From Hygrocybe punicea (Eukaryota; Basidiomycota; Agaricomycetes; Agaricales; Hygrophoraceae), in the NCBI GenBank assembly GCA_963556145.1, contig OY744468.1:5208001-5272000 (forward strand): a stretch of DNA of 64,000 bases, written 5' to 3'. Of this stretch, positions 29,290 through 41,625 are shown piece after piece. Each line of letters opens with the position of its first letter. Position 1 is the stretch's first letter. The notes below the pieces were generated by a model. It saw only the letters and a list, made by a program, of their open reading frames with translations, was not told where the DNA came from and searched no databases. The translations under genes were made by a program, and so were the position numbers.

Positions 29290-29973
29290 TACAGCGTATT
29301 TCAAAAACCTTGTCAGTAAGTGAAAAAAAAAAAACCCCCGAGGCAGCTTACAAAGCTGCTTGGCCACTTCCGGGCAACTGTGGCTGAAGCTTAAGTGACA
29401 AAAACAAAACTGTTCTCAAGTAAGAACAGGACTAATTGAGCTTGAGAGCATCAACTCCAGTTGGGTGAGGATGCATTACACCATTTTAGAATATTTTCTG
29501 TGTACATCAGATAATTCTAATGAGAAACCATGTTGCTCACCCAAAAAAGGAAATCTCCATGGATAAATTGTATAAAAGATTTATGGTGAGCTTAGAGAGC
29601 ATCCCAAAAATTCTTAAACAAATGTATAGTTATCATAAATGCTTTGAATTTACTTAGAATAATTTCAGTATTATTTGAGTGAGTAATGGTATCCAAATTG
29701 ATACATGACTGAAATATATCTTTGATAATCATCTGACAATACCCACTTGTACTTATGTACACACAAAATATTCTAAAATGGTGCAATGCATCCTCACCCA
29801 ACTGGGGTTGATGCCCTCAAGCTCAATTAGTCCTGTTCTTGCTTGAGAACAGTTTTGTTTTTGTCACTTAAGAGCTTTAGCCACAGTTGCCTGGAAGTGG
29901 CTGAGCAGCTTTGTAAGCTGCCTCAGTTTTTTTTTTTTTTCACTTACTGACAAGGTTTTTGAAATACGCTGTA
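29290..29973. mobile_element. TA-flanked MITE, 684 bp
   Basis: Ends TA|CAGCGTATTTCAAAAACC and the complement GGTTTTTGAAATACGCTG|TA; arms of about 220 bp pair through the A/T runs, the AAGTGACAAAAACAAAACTG block and GGTGAGGATGCATT. The centre (about 29520-29750) is unpaired. The TA duplication suggests Tc1/mariner-type mobilisation. No transposase. Confidence 0.9.
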
Positions 29974-30412
29974 AAAACTGAGTGAGATATGTTTAAAACA
30001 TTAATTTGATTATATCTCAGTTAGTTTTAAACCATTTTGAATGATCTTAAAGATATTCTAGACCGAAAACCTATACGAGTTATGGATATGAACATAGGTA
30101 GGTATAGGTATAGGTAGAGAGATTTATATCTGCAATAAACTCACATCATTTACTATTTGATACTCCTAAGATTTTAATTAAAACTGATTTATTGAATATA
30201 TTTACCTAGTTTTTACAATATAAAACAAAAAGTACATGAAAAGTGAGATACACTCTGATATACTAATAAATCTATTCATAAATCTACAAATAGTAAAGTA
30301 GTTTTATTTGGCATCTCTAGAAATATCTCACTTCATATGTATCTTTTGTTTTATCATGATAACTAAGTAAAATACAATCAATCAATTAGTTTTAATTGAA
30401 GTCTTATTGATT
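29974..30412. other. AT-rich spacer before the LINE tail
   Basis: GGTATAGGTATAGGTAG microsatellite near 30095-30117; otherwise no features. CTTATTGATT at 30403-30412 is the 3' target duplication of the LINE. Confidence 0.4.
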
Positions 30413-30428
30413 TTTTTTTTTTTTTTTC

Positions 30429-30893
30429 AGTCAAGTTTATTGTCCCGCAGGGTTGTATCCTATGTCGGACGTTACATGTGGGTGAAAAGTATTCTAATGG
30501 GATAAAAATTTGAGATCCGTCCCAAATCCTGCGCCTCTGGTTTACAAATGTAGTCACGACGGAGTAAGTCCCCCGTGACCCCAGCATATCCAATGCTGTT
30601 TTAGACGCCTAGCCTGGCTGTGAGGGTGCCCGGTGGTACTAGTGGGGGGTCTAGACTGTATAAGTGCTCGGCCGCCGGAGCGGGCATGCACGAGGAAGAT
30701 GGGGCTGCAGGGTGGAGAAAATATGGTGAAGGGGTGATCGTCTGTTGATATTGAGTTGTACGGTGTGGTTGACGATAAAGTTGGGCAGGCATGGAGCGGC
30801 GCAGATCTTGATGTGAGCGAGCATGTGTGGGGGTGGGGGTGGGGGTGGGGAATTATCAGTGGAGGTAGTGATGCTGTTGAAAGGTAAAATTAG
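30429..30893 (-). other. LINE 3' untranslated region
   Basis: Follows the inferred ORF2 stop (30894-30896) to the poly(A) tail; contains a GGGGTG run at 30827-30850. Confidence 0.6.
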
Positions 30894-31461
30894 TCAAGTA
30901 TGGATAGGGTTTAGTGTTGCCGAAGTTCAGTTCGGTCCGGTTCTGAGCCTTTTTGGCGGAACCGCGAACTGAACTTCGGGTCCGGTTTGGTGCATGGCCA
31001 AACCTGGACCCGGACGGCATTGAACCGTCTTGCCGCGTTCGGCTCACCCCGTGAGCTCCGTTCTCCTCGCGAATGGCAGGCACGTATCAATTGATACGGC
31101 GCTACACTTCGCAAGGTAGTTGGGCTGCGGGGGAGCCGTCTGGTGCTGCTGCTGCCATCGCGTTGCTGCTGTTGCTGCGGCCGTTGGCGTTGTTGCTGCT
31201 GCTGCTGCTGCTGCTGCCGTTGCTGCTGCCGCTGCCGTTGCTGCTGTTGCTGCTGTTGCTGCTGCTGCCATTGCCGTGGCGCTGCTGCTGTTGCCGCCGT
31301 TGCTGCTGTTGCTGCCGTTGCCGCTGTTGCCGCTGTTGCTGCTGATACTGCTGCTGCCGTCACTGCTGCCGTCATTGCTGCCGTCGCCATTGCTGCTGCC
31401 ACTGCTGCCGCTGCTGTCGTGGCCGTTGCTGCTGCCGCTGCCGTTGCCGTTGCTGTTGCCA

Positions 31462-31492
<31 letters not shown>

Positions 31493-34400
31493 CAGCATTG
31501 CTCCTGCTGCTGCTGGCCATCGTGGTTGTCGTTGCCGTTGTTGTTGCCGCCGCTGGTGATGGTGGTGGTGGTGGTGGTGGTGGTGTTGCAGCTGTCGTGC
31601 GTCCGTTGGCATTGGGATGGTGTTGGCATCTATCTTGTGCCAAGATGGGTGTGGCCGCAACGTGGTTGCGGTCGAGTTCCCTGTCGCAAATGACATTAGT
31701 AAAGTTAAGAAAAGCTTGAAACTGACCTTCGCGTTGAGTGTTGATGTTGTGTTGCGTGTTGATGTTGTGTTGCGTGAAAGCTACACGGTCACGGCCGGTC
31801 ACATGATACCATTTAACACGAAATAGTAAGTAAAGAAATACAAAAAACAAATGAAATAAATACCGTAAAAATAGCTGCATTCGCGGTTTGGACGTGGTTT
31901 GGAGCCGTTCAGGAAATCCGGTGGGCCTTGAAACCCGGAACTGAACCCGCGGTCCGGTTCAGCACTTGGCTGAACTTAGACTGAACCTAGGGTTTGGTTC
32001 GGGGTTTGAACCGGGTTTGGCTAGGTTCGGAACCGAACTACGGCAACACTAATAGGGTTGTGAATGTCACTGAAGGAATCTTTTAGTCTGCCTGTGCGGT
32101 GTATGAATTTTAGTAGCTCTAATATGCCTTTTTTGTTATTGAGGAGGTAGGTGAGGGATTGGGCATGTGTTCTAAGTGTATTAGTCAGTGAGTGACGCGC
32201 ATTCGATAGAGTGGACAATCGAAGAGGAAATCGTGTATAGTTTCCTTCGCTTGCATGCATTTGGGGCAAATTTCGGTGTCGGACTTCTTGATTTTATGTA
32301 GATAGGCGTTGAGCGGGAGATGTCCCATGCGGAATTGTGTAATTAGACTGGTCTGGGGGCGTGTTAAGTCAAGTGTGGTCTTAAGGAATTTGTTAAAGGG
32401 GAAATCAGGGTCAATACAGGTGAATCGTGTGTATCGTGGCAATCGTTGTGAGGCATCCTTCCATTGTGTTATTAATCATTTATTGAATGATTGTTTGAGG
32501 GCAGAGGTGTTGGACGGCAGGGGTTTGAGTCGAAGGGCGTGGGGCAGGGAGTGTCGCAGGCTGGTAGTTCCTCTCGCTGCTGCTTTGGCCTCTGTGTCGG
32601 CTCGTTCATTCCCGACAACACCGCTGTGGCTTGATATCCATTTGATGGTAATGACGAGGAGGTGGTTGGTGTCGGTAAGGCGTTGGACTGCTTTGTGGAA
32701 AATGTCTAAAGTATGTTGACTGGATTTAGGGTTTGTTCTGGAGGAGGTTAGTGCACGTATTGTAGGTTAGCAGTCGATGTAAATGGAGATGTCACGTAGG
32801 AGTATTTCACGGCTTAGTAAGTGTATGGCGAGGGTGCCAGCTATGTTTTCTGCCTTGACGTTGTGGTGAGAGTCGCTGGGTCCTAGGTGATAGCGGAGTG
32901 TTCTGGCTTGTGCACATCTGTTACGATATAGGACCGCTGCTGCGCCTATGCCTTCTTCGAGCGTGGAGCCATCCAAATATATTTTTATGTCTGCCTTGTC
33001 GTTGTCATGCTGTTCTATGGATTTGTCCCTGGTGTTGGGTATGGAGGTGTGGAAAGAGGGGGTGGCATGAGAGTGCGTTGGGCGTATGGGTTCTACATTG
33101 TCTGGGTCAATTTGGAAGAGGTGAGTGAGTGTGTGGAGGGGGGATCTGTGTCTGGCGACGAGGTGTTTCGCACCGTGTCATATGGGAATGTATAATGGAT
33201 GTGAGGTGGGGAGGGATGCCATTCTGATGACCGATCTGTGACAAACTTTGTGCATCAGTAAGTCGACGGGCAAGATGCCAGCGTGGAGATCAAGTAGGTC
33301 GTTAGGTGTTGTTCTGAGGGCTCCAGTGATTGGTATACATGCCAAACGTTGGGTTTTTGTGAGCTCGTGCATCGCTCTGACAGATCCTTTTCTGTGGGTG
33401 CCATCTATTGTCTTGTGGACCGGGGTGTACCAAACGTCAGCTGCGTATGTCATTTTTGGGATGGCCACGGCCGTGTATAGTTGTCGCATCAGCTTTCTGG
33501 GAACGCCTGATTTGGGCCGTGCTATTCTGCGGAAGAGATTGATCCATTTGGTGGTCTTGGCGATTGCGTGTTCTCGTTGCTCGTGCTACCGGACGTGTTG
33601 GTCCATGATAATGCCGAGGAATCGGTGTGTCTTGACGGGTTTGATGAGAGTGTCGTTGAGCGCGAGTAGGGGTCTCGCTACATTGCTGCGCTGTGAGAAG
33701 TCTATCAGCGCGAATTTGCTGGTTTCAAATTTGGAATTGTGGTCCTTGGACCAGCTGAAGGCTCCGTCTTGCTTCGTCATGATATTTTTGATGAGTCTGT
33801 TGGTTGCAGAGAAGTTTTTGCCTTCTACGTAAATGGCAGCATCATCTATGAATGCCACAGCAAGTTCATGTTTGCCTGTGGGGATGTCGAGTAAATCAGC
33901 GTTATAGAATAAATAAATTATCATGGATATCGGGTTGCCTTGGCCGATGCCGTTTTTGAGGTGTATCGGGTCGGATGTGTAGTCGTCGAAGGCGAGGTGG
34001 GTTGTGCGGTTCATTAGAATTTTGTTGATGAGTTGGATAATGGGTTCGGGGATGCGTCTTTTCCTCATGTTGTGGAGCAGCTGCTCCTTGACTGTGTTCG
34101 GGAATGCCCCTTCAATGTCTAAAAAGAGGATTGCGGCTACTCTTTTGTTCCGCCAGGCGTGTTTGATTTGATGAACTAGGATGTGCATAGAGTCGGTGGT
34201 GGTATGTCTGGATCGCCCGCCGAAGTGATGGAAGGGTAGAAGTTGGTGTTCTTCGACCATGGTCGTTATGGTTTCTGCGATGATGGATGTTAGTAGTTTT
34301 GGGAGGGTGTTGAGTAATATGATGGGGCAATAGGCTTTGGGAATATCATATCTTGGTTTGTCCGGTTTGCGTAGCGCGCTGGTGATGGAGTCCTTCCATG

Positions 34401-35731
34401 GGGTGTAGTATATGTTGAGTGTGAGAATGGCGTTGAAAATGTTGTGGGTGTGGTCCAAGATGAGTGCTGCGCATTCTTTGAGTACGATGTTTGGGATACC
34501 ATCCGGGCCTGGGGCTTTGAAGGGGAGTATTTTGGTAAGGTGTTTGGTGATAAGGTCTTTGGAGATGTGTGTCGTGTAAGGGACTCGGTCTGGGTATATG
34601 TAGTCTAATGGAACTGAGGAATGTTCAGGTGGGGGGGAAGAAGGAGTTAGCAATGGCCCGGCTTTTGTCATCATTCGACGTTGCGTAGGTTGTGTGGCCA
34701 TTTGGGTGGGTTATTTCCAAGGTGGGGATGGAGCTCTTGCCGCCGTCTCCTCTGGGGTTGTCGCTGGTGGGGTTGGATACACATTTGTTGATCGTCCAGA
34801 GGTCGTTGTTGTTCGCTTCGTCGAGGAAGGCTGACCAGTGTTTTTCTTTGGCTTTGAGGATTTCATTGCTGTATAGATTGCGTGTGGCCCTGTGTTCGTC
34901 GTGGCTGGGGTGAGCGGTGTCTATTCGGTGCTTATAAGATAATCGACTTAGCCTGTTTTTATCTTGTTTAAGCTGGTTTAGTTGCGGTGTCCACCATCGT
35001 TTTGCGTGCGGGCATGGCGTAGAGGTGGGGACTACGACTTTGATAGATGACTGTAGTACATTGGTCAGTGTGGATATGGCATCGTCTAATTGTTGTTGGG
35101 GGGTGATGGGGGCTGTAATGGGGTGTCGTCATAGTTGAGTGTTGAGGTGGGTGCGGAACGTGTCCCAGTCTGTATTGCGAAAGTTTCGTGAGGGTTTGTC
35201 AGGTCTTATTTGTGGGTGGAGAGCGATGGAAGTGGATATCGGTATGTGGTCGGTGCCGGTTGGGCGTAGTTCTGGTTTGGTATTGCAGGAAAGTATGAGA
35301 TTGTTTGTTTTGGCGGTGCAGAAGACGTTGTCTGTTCTGGTCCAGTTTTTTGTTGCCATGGATTCGAGGGTGGGAAGGTTTTTGGGTAACGCCATTATCA
35401 TGTCGCAGTCGGTCGTGGCTTCGATGAGTAGCCTTGCTTGGGCTAGGGCATTGTTATCTGTTCCCAGTGGTTGGTGTTGAGTTTGGTATTGACAAAGATT
35501 ACTGATCGGGTGGGTGCTTCAGAGGTGAAGCGGTCGGATGGGTATATGACTCTCCAATTGTGTGGCTTTCGTATTACCATAATAATCGAAGTATGGTTCC
35601 TGTATTAGTAGAACGTCGCATTTAGTGTGGATTAGCGAATTAATGAGGTCCCAATGAGCTTTGGCAGATTTGTTGAGATTTATTTGCCAGATGTTTAGCT
35701 GTGTCGGATGTGGGTATGGTTGTTCAGGCAT
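30894..35731 (-). pseudogene. LINE ORF2: endonuclease, reverse transcriptase, RNase H
   Basis: Reads LNIWQINLNKSAKAHW and LLIQEPYFDYYG (apurinic-type endonuclease, 35519-35731), then TGTDHIPIS (near 35250); reverse transcriptase with APGPDGIPN, LFLDIEGAFPN, GIGQGNPIS and the catalytic AFIDDA (33586-34701); RNase H starting at DGSTLEEGIGAAAVLYRN (32767-32976); and CPKCMQAKETIHDFLFDC (32185-32442). In-frame stops occur at 35519-35521 and 33586-33588, with others near 33178 and 32767; frameshifts lie between 35129 and 34701 and near 32215. The last codons are split by element B: the frame reads FSDIHNP at 32052 and resumes to IHT-stop at 30894-30896. Confidence 0.85.
30912..32051. mobile_element. 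hAT-like non-autonomous element B, 1140 bp
   Basis: Ends TAGTGTTGCCG...CGGCAACACTA with a perfect 8-bp duplication ATAGGGTT at 30904-30911 and 32052-32059. Shares both terminal regions (about 150-180 bp each) and the CNG-rich interior with element A, but lacks A's 405-bp nested insert. In minus sense a 46-bp intron-like segment (GTCAGT...GCGACAG, with CTAAT) lies at 31681-31726, in the same place as A's intron. Inserted within the last codons of LINE ORF2, so it is younger than the LINE. Confidence 0.92.
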
Positions 35732-36157
35732 TAGTCGAGGGGGCCAGGTGGGAAGTGCTGCCTACTCGGTTGTCGTTCTGTGTGGAAGTGTGGGGGAGCA
35801 GGTCGACGGGGGCAACGAGTGGTTCGTCTCCCCACGCTCGAGGAGGTGGGATGGGGGTGGTGTGATGTGGAGGTGGTTGCTTCTCGAAGCTGATAGTGGT
35901 TTGTCAGGCTGTTCTGGGTTGGTGTCTGGATGAGGAGGGGGGTTGGTTGCGTGGAGGGGGATTTGGTGGATGGTTGAAGATGGAGTGGGGAGGGGAGTAG
36001 TGTCGTGCGGCCGGGGAGAGAGGGGGGAGTGGGTAGGGAGAGCGCTGTCTGTTCGGGATCACTGATTCGAGATTTGTAGGGGGGTGACGGTCAGGTCGTG
36101 TGGGGGGGTGGCAGTGGTGGTGGGTAAGGAATTGGGAGCTTTGGAGTAACTGTCGGG

Positions 36158-37570
36158 TTACGGGGATTGGGTCCATTTTTCGGCCGTGGGGAAGTAGGGC
36201 AAGAGATTTTCCGGATTGTGAATGTCCGCGTCTTTACATTTTTGGAGGAATGTGGGACAACTGCGGTCCCAGCTGGTGTGGCCACGTTGTCTGCAGGGAG
36301 TGCAGTAGGGGTGTGAGGGATTGTCACAAGATGATGTTCTATGGTGATCTCCACATGTGCCGCAGGTGTCAATATCCGCTGGGCATCGTGCTGCGGTATG
36401 GTTCCATTGATGGCAGCAAAGACAGCATATAGGTTCTTTTTTGCATTTACTGGCGTTTATTCTTTTGTGGCAGACGTAGAAGCTGTTCGCTAGGATTTTG
36501 TTGGCCGTTTCGGGGGAGTCGAAGGCGAATATGGCGTGGCCGCATGTTTGGTTGGGTGAGCGGCGGTCCTTTGGTTTAATCCAGTTAACTCGTTTTATGG
36601 AGTTTTCGGGTAGGTTGTTGGTTTCTTCGATTTCCCTGAGATGTTCAGGCGCTTCTGGGTCAAGGGTTAGTGGGACGAAGAATGCTAGGATGGCGTAGGT
36701 GTGGCACTCGATTGAGGCGTTGTGTCCGAAGTTGGTGAGGAAAGTGGTGAGGTGTTGGTCGTTGTGTAGCCATAGAGCGGTGTCGTTTGAGTTGGCCTCC
36801 AGTAGGATACCTCCGTTTCGTAGTCTAGTGACACCTAGGAACTTGGACGTAGGTGGGGGGGCTGTGGTTTGGAGGGCTGCGTTGGCTTTTTCTGTTAGTT
36901 TTGCTAGGCTGATATCTAACGCCTTTTTTGTTTCTGGCAAGTCTTTGACATCGAGGAGGAGTTGGCGAGCTTATAACTGTTCTTTGGCTGTTATGCGCGG
37001 ATCTTTGTGAGTGAGGGTGGAATGTGAGCTCTGAAATAGTACTGCGTCTTTGTATGATGTGGTTGTGGATTCGAGCGTGGTCGAGGTTTTGGTGAGGTTT
37101 GCTACCGCTTGTTGTAGTTGGGATTTGGCGTCCGTGAGGCTGGTTTCGATGTGTTCTGTGATTTTTCCTGAGATGGTTTCCAAGATGGGCTCCATTGCGC
37201 GTCCGAGGGAGTCGTGGAAATCTCCCGCCTGTCGTTTAAGCTCAGTTGTAATGGCGTCAACCATTGTGTTAGTTCTAAGATTGAGTTCTATGGAGTCCAG
37301 AAGAATAGCTACTGATCGGATGGCATTGAGTGTGGTGGGTGTGATAGGGCAGTTTTCCATGATGGTGATTTGTATAAGTATATCCAAGAGTGTGGGGATG
37401 TCGAGGTGTTGTTCGTGAAGGAGGAGTGAATTGGTGGTGAGGAAGTTGACGGCTTGTGTTTTTGTTTCCGGTTCGGTTTGTGGGGGTGCATTGCTGGTGA
37501 GGTTATGTTCTCGTGTAGCGACGGTTCTCGCTGCCCTTGTTTCTAAGGGGAAGAGATTACCGTTTGTGGT
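36158..37570 (-). pseudogene. LINE ORF1 (Gag-like, CCHC zinc knuckles)
   Basis: The frame reads from about 37570 through TTLNAIRSVAILLDS and a coiled-coil-like stretch to a TAA at 36971-36973, then continues in the same frame to 36158. The C-terminal half has a nucleic-acid-binding pattern with three clusters: CLCCHQWNHTAARC (CCHC), CGTCGDHHRTSSC, and CTPCRQRGHTSWDRSC. The protein would coat the LINE RNA. The single internal stop is the only clear lesion in this frame; the true ATG is uncertain (37387 is the first clear one). Confidence 0.75.
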
Positions 37571-37772
37571 AACTTACCGCATTTGTTTTTGGATGAACCC
37601 TCATTAGTGGTTGTCCATTGCCGTATGCCGCTTATGTCTCTTAGTTTTAGTCTACTATAGTGTAGATAGTGCTAGTATCAGGGGTGGTATAGCGGAGCAC
37701 CCGTACTTATGCTGAGAACTCTTTTGGGGTCCCAGCTGGGGTACCACATGGTAAGAGTTCAAGGACCGATCC
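37571..37772 (-). other. LINE 5' untranslated region
   Basis: No frame. On the opposite (plus) strand TGGTATAGCGG near 37687-37697 fits an RNA polymerase III A box, and AGTTCAAGGAC near 37757-37767 is one mismatch from a B box; see findings. Confidence 0.45.
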
Positions 37773-37782
37773 CTTATTGATT

Positions 37783-39159
37783 ATTAACTTTTAGGAAACT
37801 TGTTATTAGTAAGTTTATACTTTTAAGTGTTTATAAAAAAATAATACTCCACTTGAATGATATAATTGTTTAAAAATAAAGAAGTTATCTAGTATTAGCA
37901 CCAACTAAACTAAATTTTTCACAAATTAATTTTTTCTATATCTCAGTCTTTATACTGTATACATATATTTTTTATTTATTTTATTACTAATAATATATGA
38001 GTTAAAATTAAGTACTTAAAATTATTTTAGATAGCTATCATATTAGAACATTAGGAATATATAGAAAGTTGTGTATACTTTGAAATACTATATAGAATAA
38101 TTCTAAATAATAAAATCTTTACAACTAAATATAAAAAATAAATTGAAAATCTAAAATCTAAATAATTATAAGAAAATGTCACTATACAACTAACATGTTA
38201 ATATAAAAATATATAACAAAATATAATACCTTCATTTTAAAATTTGTAAATAAGATATTGATATTAATAATATTAATAAATTTCAATAATTGTAAATAAC
38301 TACATATAATATGATTAAATTCTATATAAAATAATATACATATAAATGTTATCATTAAAACATCACCATAAAGGATTTGCTTTAAATACATATTAATAAT
38401 ATTATGTATTTATCTATAAAGGATTAATCCAGATGACTCCTCAAGAAGTTAGTCTTTATTTTTTATATATATTTTTTTTCAGAGTAAAAACTAACTTCCT
38501 GTAAAAATATAATTATAGCCGAATCTAAATAATAATTATATTTATATAGTTTAAAAATAAAATTATAAAATACAAAGAAATATCTATTTGGCTTCTTGAG
38601 AAGCTACTTAGTCATTTGATACTGTTTTCTTATATAGTTATAGCTAAGTAGCTTAATCAAGATAAATGAATTAGTGTCATTGAAATACTATTAGCCAAAA
38701 TATAGTAAAATTAGATTTGAGTAATTTAAAAGTATATATTACTAAGAAAAATTATTATTATCTTTTATATAGTGCAACTTTAAGTATAAATAAGAAGTTG
38801 ACTTATTTTTCACTAACTACTGTACTAAATCTTATGATTATTTATTTTACAGGTCCAATATTATTATATGTTTCATTGCTTAATCTTCTTGAATTTGCTC
38901 TCAAGTAATAGATAAGCAAGAATTAATTTATCTTAATCAGGCCAGTAAGTTATAACTATAAGAAAAGAGATGTCAGATAACTAAGCGACTTTGGAAAGTT
39001 AAATAAATCCTGCTAAAAAAATTACTAGAGATATGTTAATACTAGGGGAATTTTGTTAAGAATTTTAGGTGATGTTTTATTCTTTACAATGTAGTTTCTT
39101 TAAAATCTATCCTTTTTTTAGGTTAATTAGATTATCAGATTATGATTAAGAGAAGTTGT
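37783..39159. other. AT-rich desert
   Basis: Very high A+T with TATATA and AATAAT runs, no motif-bearing frame, and almost no CpG. It may be old mutated repeat DNA. An imperfect dyad (AGAAGTTAGT / ACTAACTTCCT) lies near 38450-38500. Confidence 0.5.
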
Positions 39160-39360
39160 GATATTACAACCATTTGCAGGTATCTTGAAAAATTTTGGAA
39201 CATTTTAAATTGATTGAACACTATAAACTTGGACAAAATTACTGTACTCAATCGTGTATCTCATGAAATATTGCATGGATTGAGATGGTTGTAGAGGCAA
39301 AATTATACTATTTTCTAATGGCTATCAGCTCCTATAATTACATTTTACAGCTATTTTAAA
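39160..39360. repeat. Relic of the TA-flanked foldback arm
   Basis: Follows the left arm of 27179-27553 in order: CAACCATTTGCA, TTGGACAAAATTACTGTACTCAAT, TCTCATGAAATATTGCAT, TATTTTCTAATGGCTATCAGCTCC and TAATTACATTT. Clearly diverged, with the second arm missing. Confidence 0.75.
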
Positions 39361-40059
39361 AACAATAAAGATTTTTCGGCCACAAAACAAGTATGACAGC
39401 TTCATATTAGCTACGCACTAAGCCTCAAATATACTTAGGCGAGACGGGGGTGCACCATGCAATTCTACATGTAGTAGATATAGTTACAGTCTATATTACA
39501 ACATAGACAATATATTCACTTTATTCTAGTCACTTTGGACTGTCCCCATTATAACGCAGACCCAGTGTTGATATAAATTGTTATGGTGAACCATGTTGGA
39601 TGCTTGGGTTCCAAGTCCACTGAGTAGCATGGGAAACTGTGGAGCTGCTCAGAGGCAATAAAACTTCAGCAGAGAGGTTGGAAACATACAATAAGGTCCA
39701 TATCCCCACAATGTACTCTAAAGACAATTTCAATGTTTCTGCCATCTGTTGCCATAAGGCTCCCACCAACTTGAATGGCCATTGTCCTGGTGGTACAGTT
39801 GCCTACCCGCTTGACCTTGGACCCATGCCTTTTCCAGACCCACAAGATATTGCTGTTGCCATGTTGCCAGATTTTATGTACAGATAGGCAATCCTGGTGC
39901 AGAGATTGTTGACAATGACTTAGGCAAAGAATATCTAAAAGGAAGAGGAAGAAGGGGATCTGTGGCATGGGAGGATCGGCTACATTATTTATTTTGTGTG
40001 ATCTCACGTGCCCAAGCCACGCGAGGCATGCTTGAGCTGCGCTGCCTAGCCCCCACCCA
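39361..40059. other. Unassigned; short frame at 39639-39887
   Basis: An 82-codon plus frame (CCHKAPTNLNGHCPGGTVAYPL) and a longer minus frame overlap; neither has a recognisable family. It may be a gene fragment. Confidence 0.3.
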
Positions 40060-40570
40060 ACCTCCAAACAATCACATGACCTCCTACAGGCCTCTCTCAT
40101 CTCTTGCGGCCGACCGTTTGAGCCCAAACTCAAACTGTCTGCCAAATCAGGTAATTGCTGTTTTTTATTTTCTTTGCGCTCACTAATCCATCTCCCTGCA
40201 CTCCCCAGGCCCCACCACACCTGGAATCAACACAACAGCCCCCAGGTGAGCCCCTGTGACCTCCTACAGCTGATTATTCAATCCCAAACTCAAACTGTCC
40301 ACCAAAACAGGTATGTTCTCATTTTTGGCTAATTTGATCCAACTCACCCAACTCTTTGTGCTCCCCAGGCCCTGCCATGCCCAGAAATAACCCAACGGCC
40401 CCCAGATAAGCCCCTCCAACCTCCCACAGCTGACCGTTTGAGTTAGGTCTCGAATGTTGGGCCAAAAACAGGTATATTGTCAATTTTAGCCAATTTAGCC
40501 CAACTGACCTTTCTCCCTGTACTCCCCAGGCCTCACCACACCCAGAAACGACCCTATCTCCTTGCACTCC
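40060..40570. repeat. Tandem repeat, about 165-bp unit, three copies
   Basis: Each unit contains CTCC(T/C)ACAGCTG or a variant, CCCAAACTCAAACTGTCC, AAAACAGGTAT and CTCCCCAGGCCYYRCCA in the same order; starts near 40083, 40259 and 40421. The CAGGTA and CCCCAG pieces resemble splice signals. Confidence 0.75.
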
Positions 40571-40851
40571 TCTGACCAAATCACACATGGAATGGTCCCC
40601 TTCATATTTATGTAGCAGTAGTAATGTTGTTCATTGGGTTTAAATATATTATTTGAAAACAAAAATGAACAGAACCAAAGTCAACATTCTGATCCAAATT
40701 CAACATTCTGAACCAAAATAAACATTCTGTTATTTATTTCTTAGTCAGTTATTATTGTAATATCCTATATTCTCTTCCTGCAAAATTTTGCAGGTACTAT
40801 CTAATTCCATACACATTCTACTGGGAATTCCCAGATTCCATACACATTCCA
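40571..40851. other. Spacer before the right arm
   Basis: Contains short direct repeats (CAACATTCTGA(T/A)CCAAA) near 40682-40725 and GGGAATTCCCAG dyad near 40821-40834. No gene. Confidence 0.45.
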
Positions 40852-41226
40852 CAAGCAAACTCCCAGAAGTGAACCAGGTTCTTCTCTATGACCATTATTC
40901 TCTTCTCCATGGCCATCCTCTCCATGGCCATGGCCTTCCTCTCCGTCTTCATTTGCCTCTCCATCTCCTCAAGCTTGTGGGTTATATGACAAGAGCTCAG
41001 GTAGTTGAAAGTAATAGGTCCTCCCATTAGAGAATTCAGAATGGAACATTCTCTGTTTTACAATCTTTCAAAGACTCAATTTCTGATTGTCTTCAGGATA
41101 TTCTAGAAGCAGGATTGTTTGCTGCCTGAGAAAATTCAGTTTATGCTGTATTCTCTTAACATGTAGCATCTATGGTCATAATTTCAGAATTTTTTGCTGC
41201 TTTTCAGCAATCAAATCTTATGTCAT

Positions 41227-41625
41227 TGTTATGATTTCTTATATAAGATATACTTACTTTTTTCTTTTCCCTTTCTCTCTCCTCTTCCACTGTCTTTAGT
41301 CATTCATTTCACATATACGCTGTCTTTTTCCTTCACTTAGTTGTATCATACGACAAATGCTATATGTTATTTCCTTCTACATATGTTTCGTCTCTTGTCA
41401 CCATATGCTCTGGCGCATAGCCATGATTCCTTTCCTATTAACATAGCCACTTCTTTAGACTATATAAGTAGTTTACTTTTAGCATGTATTGTAGACTTTA
41501 TATTTTGTACACACTTACAACTCAATCACTTCTTCTCACTCTAAGATTGATTGCTTCGGAATCTAAGCCCCTTTCTTTAAACTGTCTTGTGAAGTAAAAC
41601 CTTCAGCTTACTCTGTCGCATTACA
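41227..41625 (-). repeat. Solo LTR, 399 bp (right-arm copy)
   Basis: Exact mirror of 25384-25782, carried along with the arm, so the LTR was already present when the arm was duplicated. Confidence 0.75.

Larger units (their letters stand above)
30413..37772 (-). mobile_element. Tad-like non-LTR retrotransposon (LINE), degenerate
   Basis: A poly(T) run at 30411-30427 is the poly(A) tail of a minus-strand element; CTTATTGATT at 30403-30412 and 37773-37782 is the likely target duplication. Inside are ORF1 with CCHC knuckles and ORF2 with endonuclease, reverse transcriptase, RNase H and a C-terminal CCHC motif, an arrangement of the Tad/I-like group. Several stops and frameshifts make it inactive. 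Removing hAT-like element B leaves a native length near 6.2 kb, so the copy seems full length. Confidence 0.9.

Noticed and set aside
31044..31880. Similar low-complexity frames in 30.9-31.9 kb
   Set aside because: Same repeat artefact inside element B.
37783..39159. Mitochondrial DNA insertion (suggested by the high A+T)
   Set aside because: No mitochondrial protein, tRNA or rRNA signature could be read in either strand.
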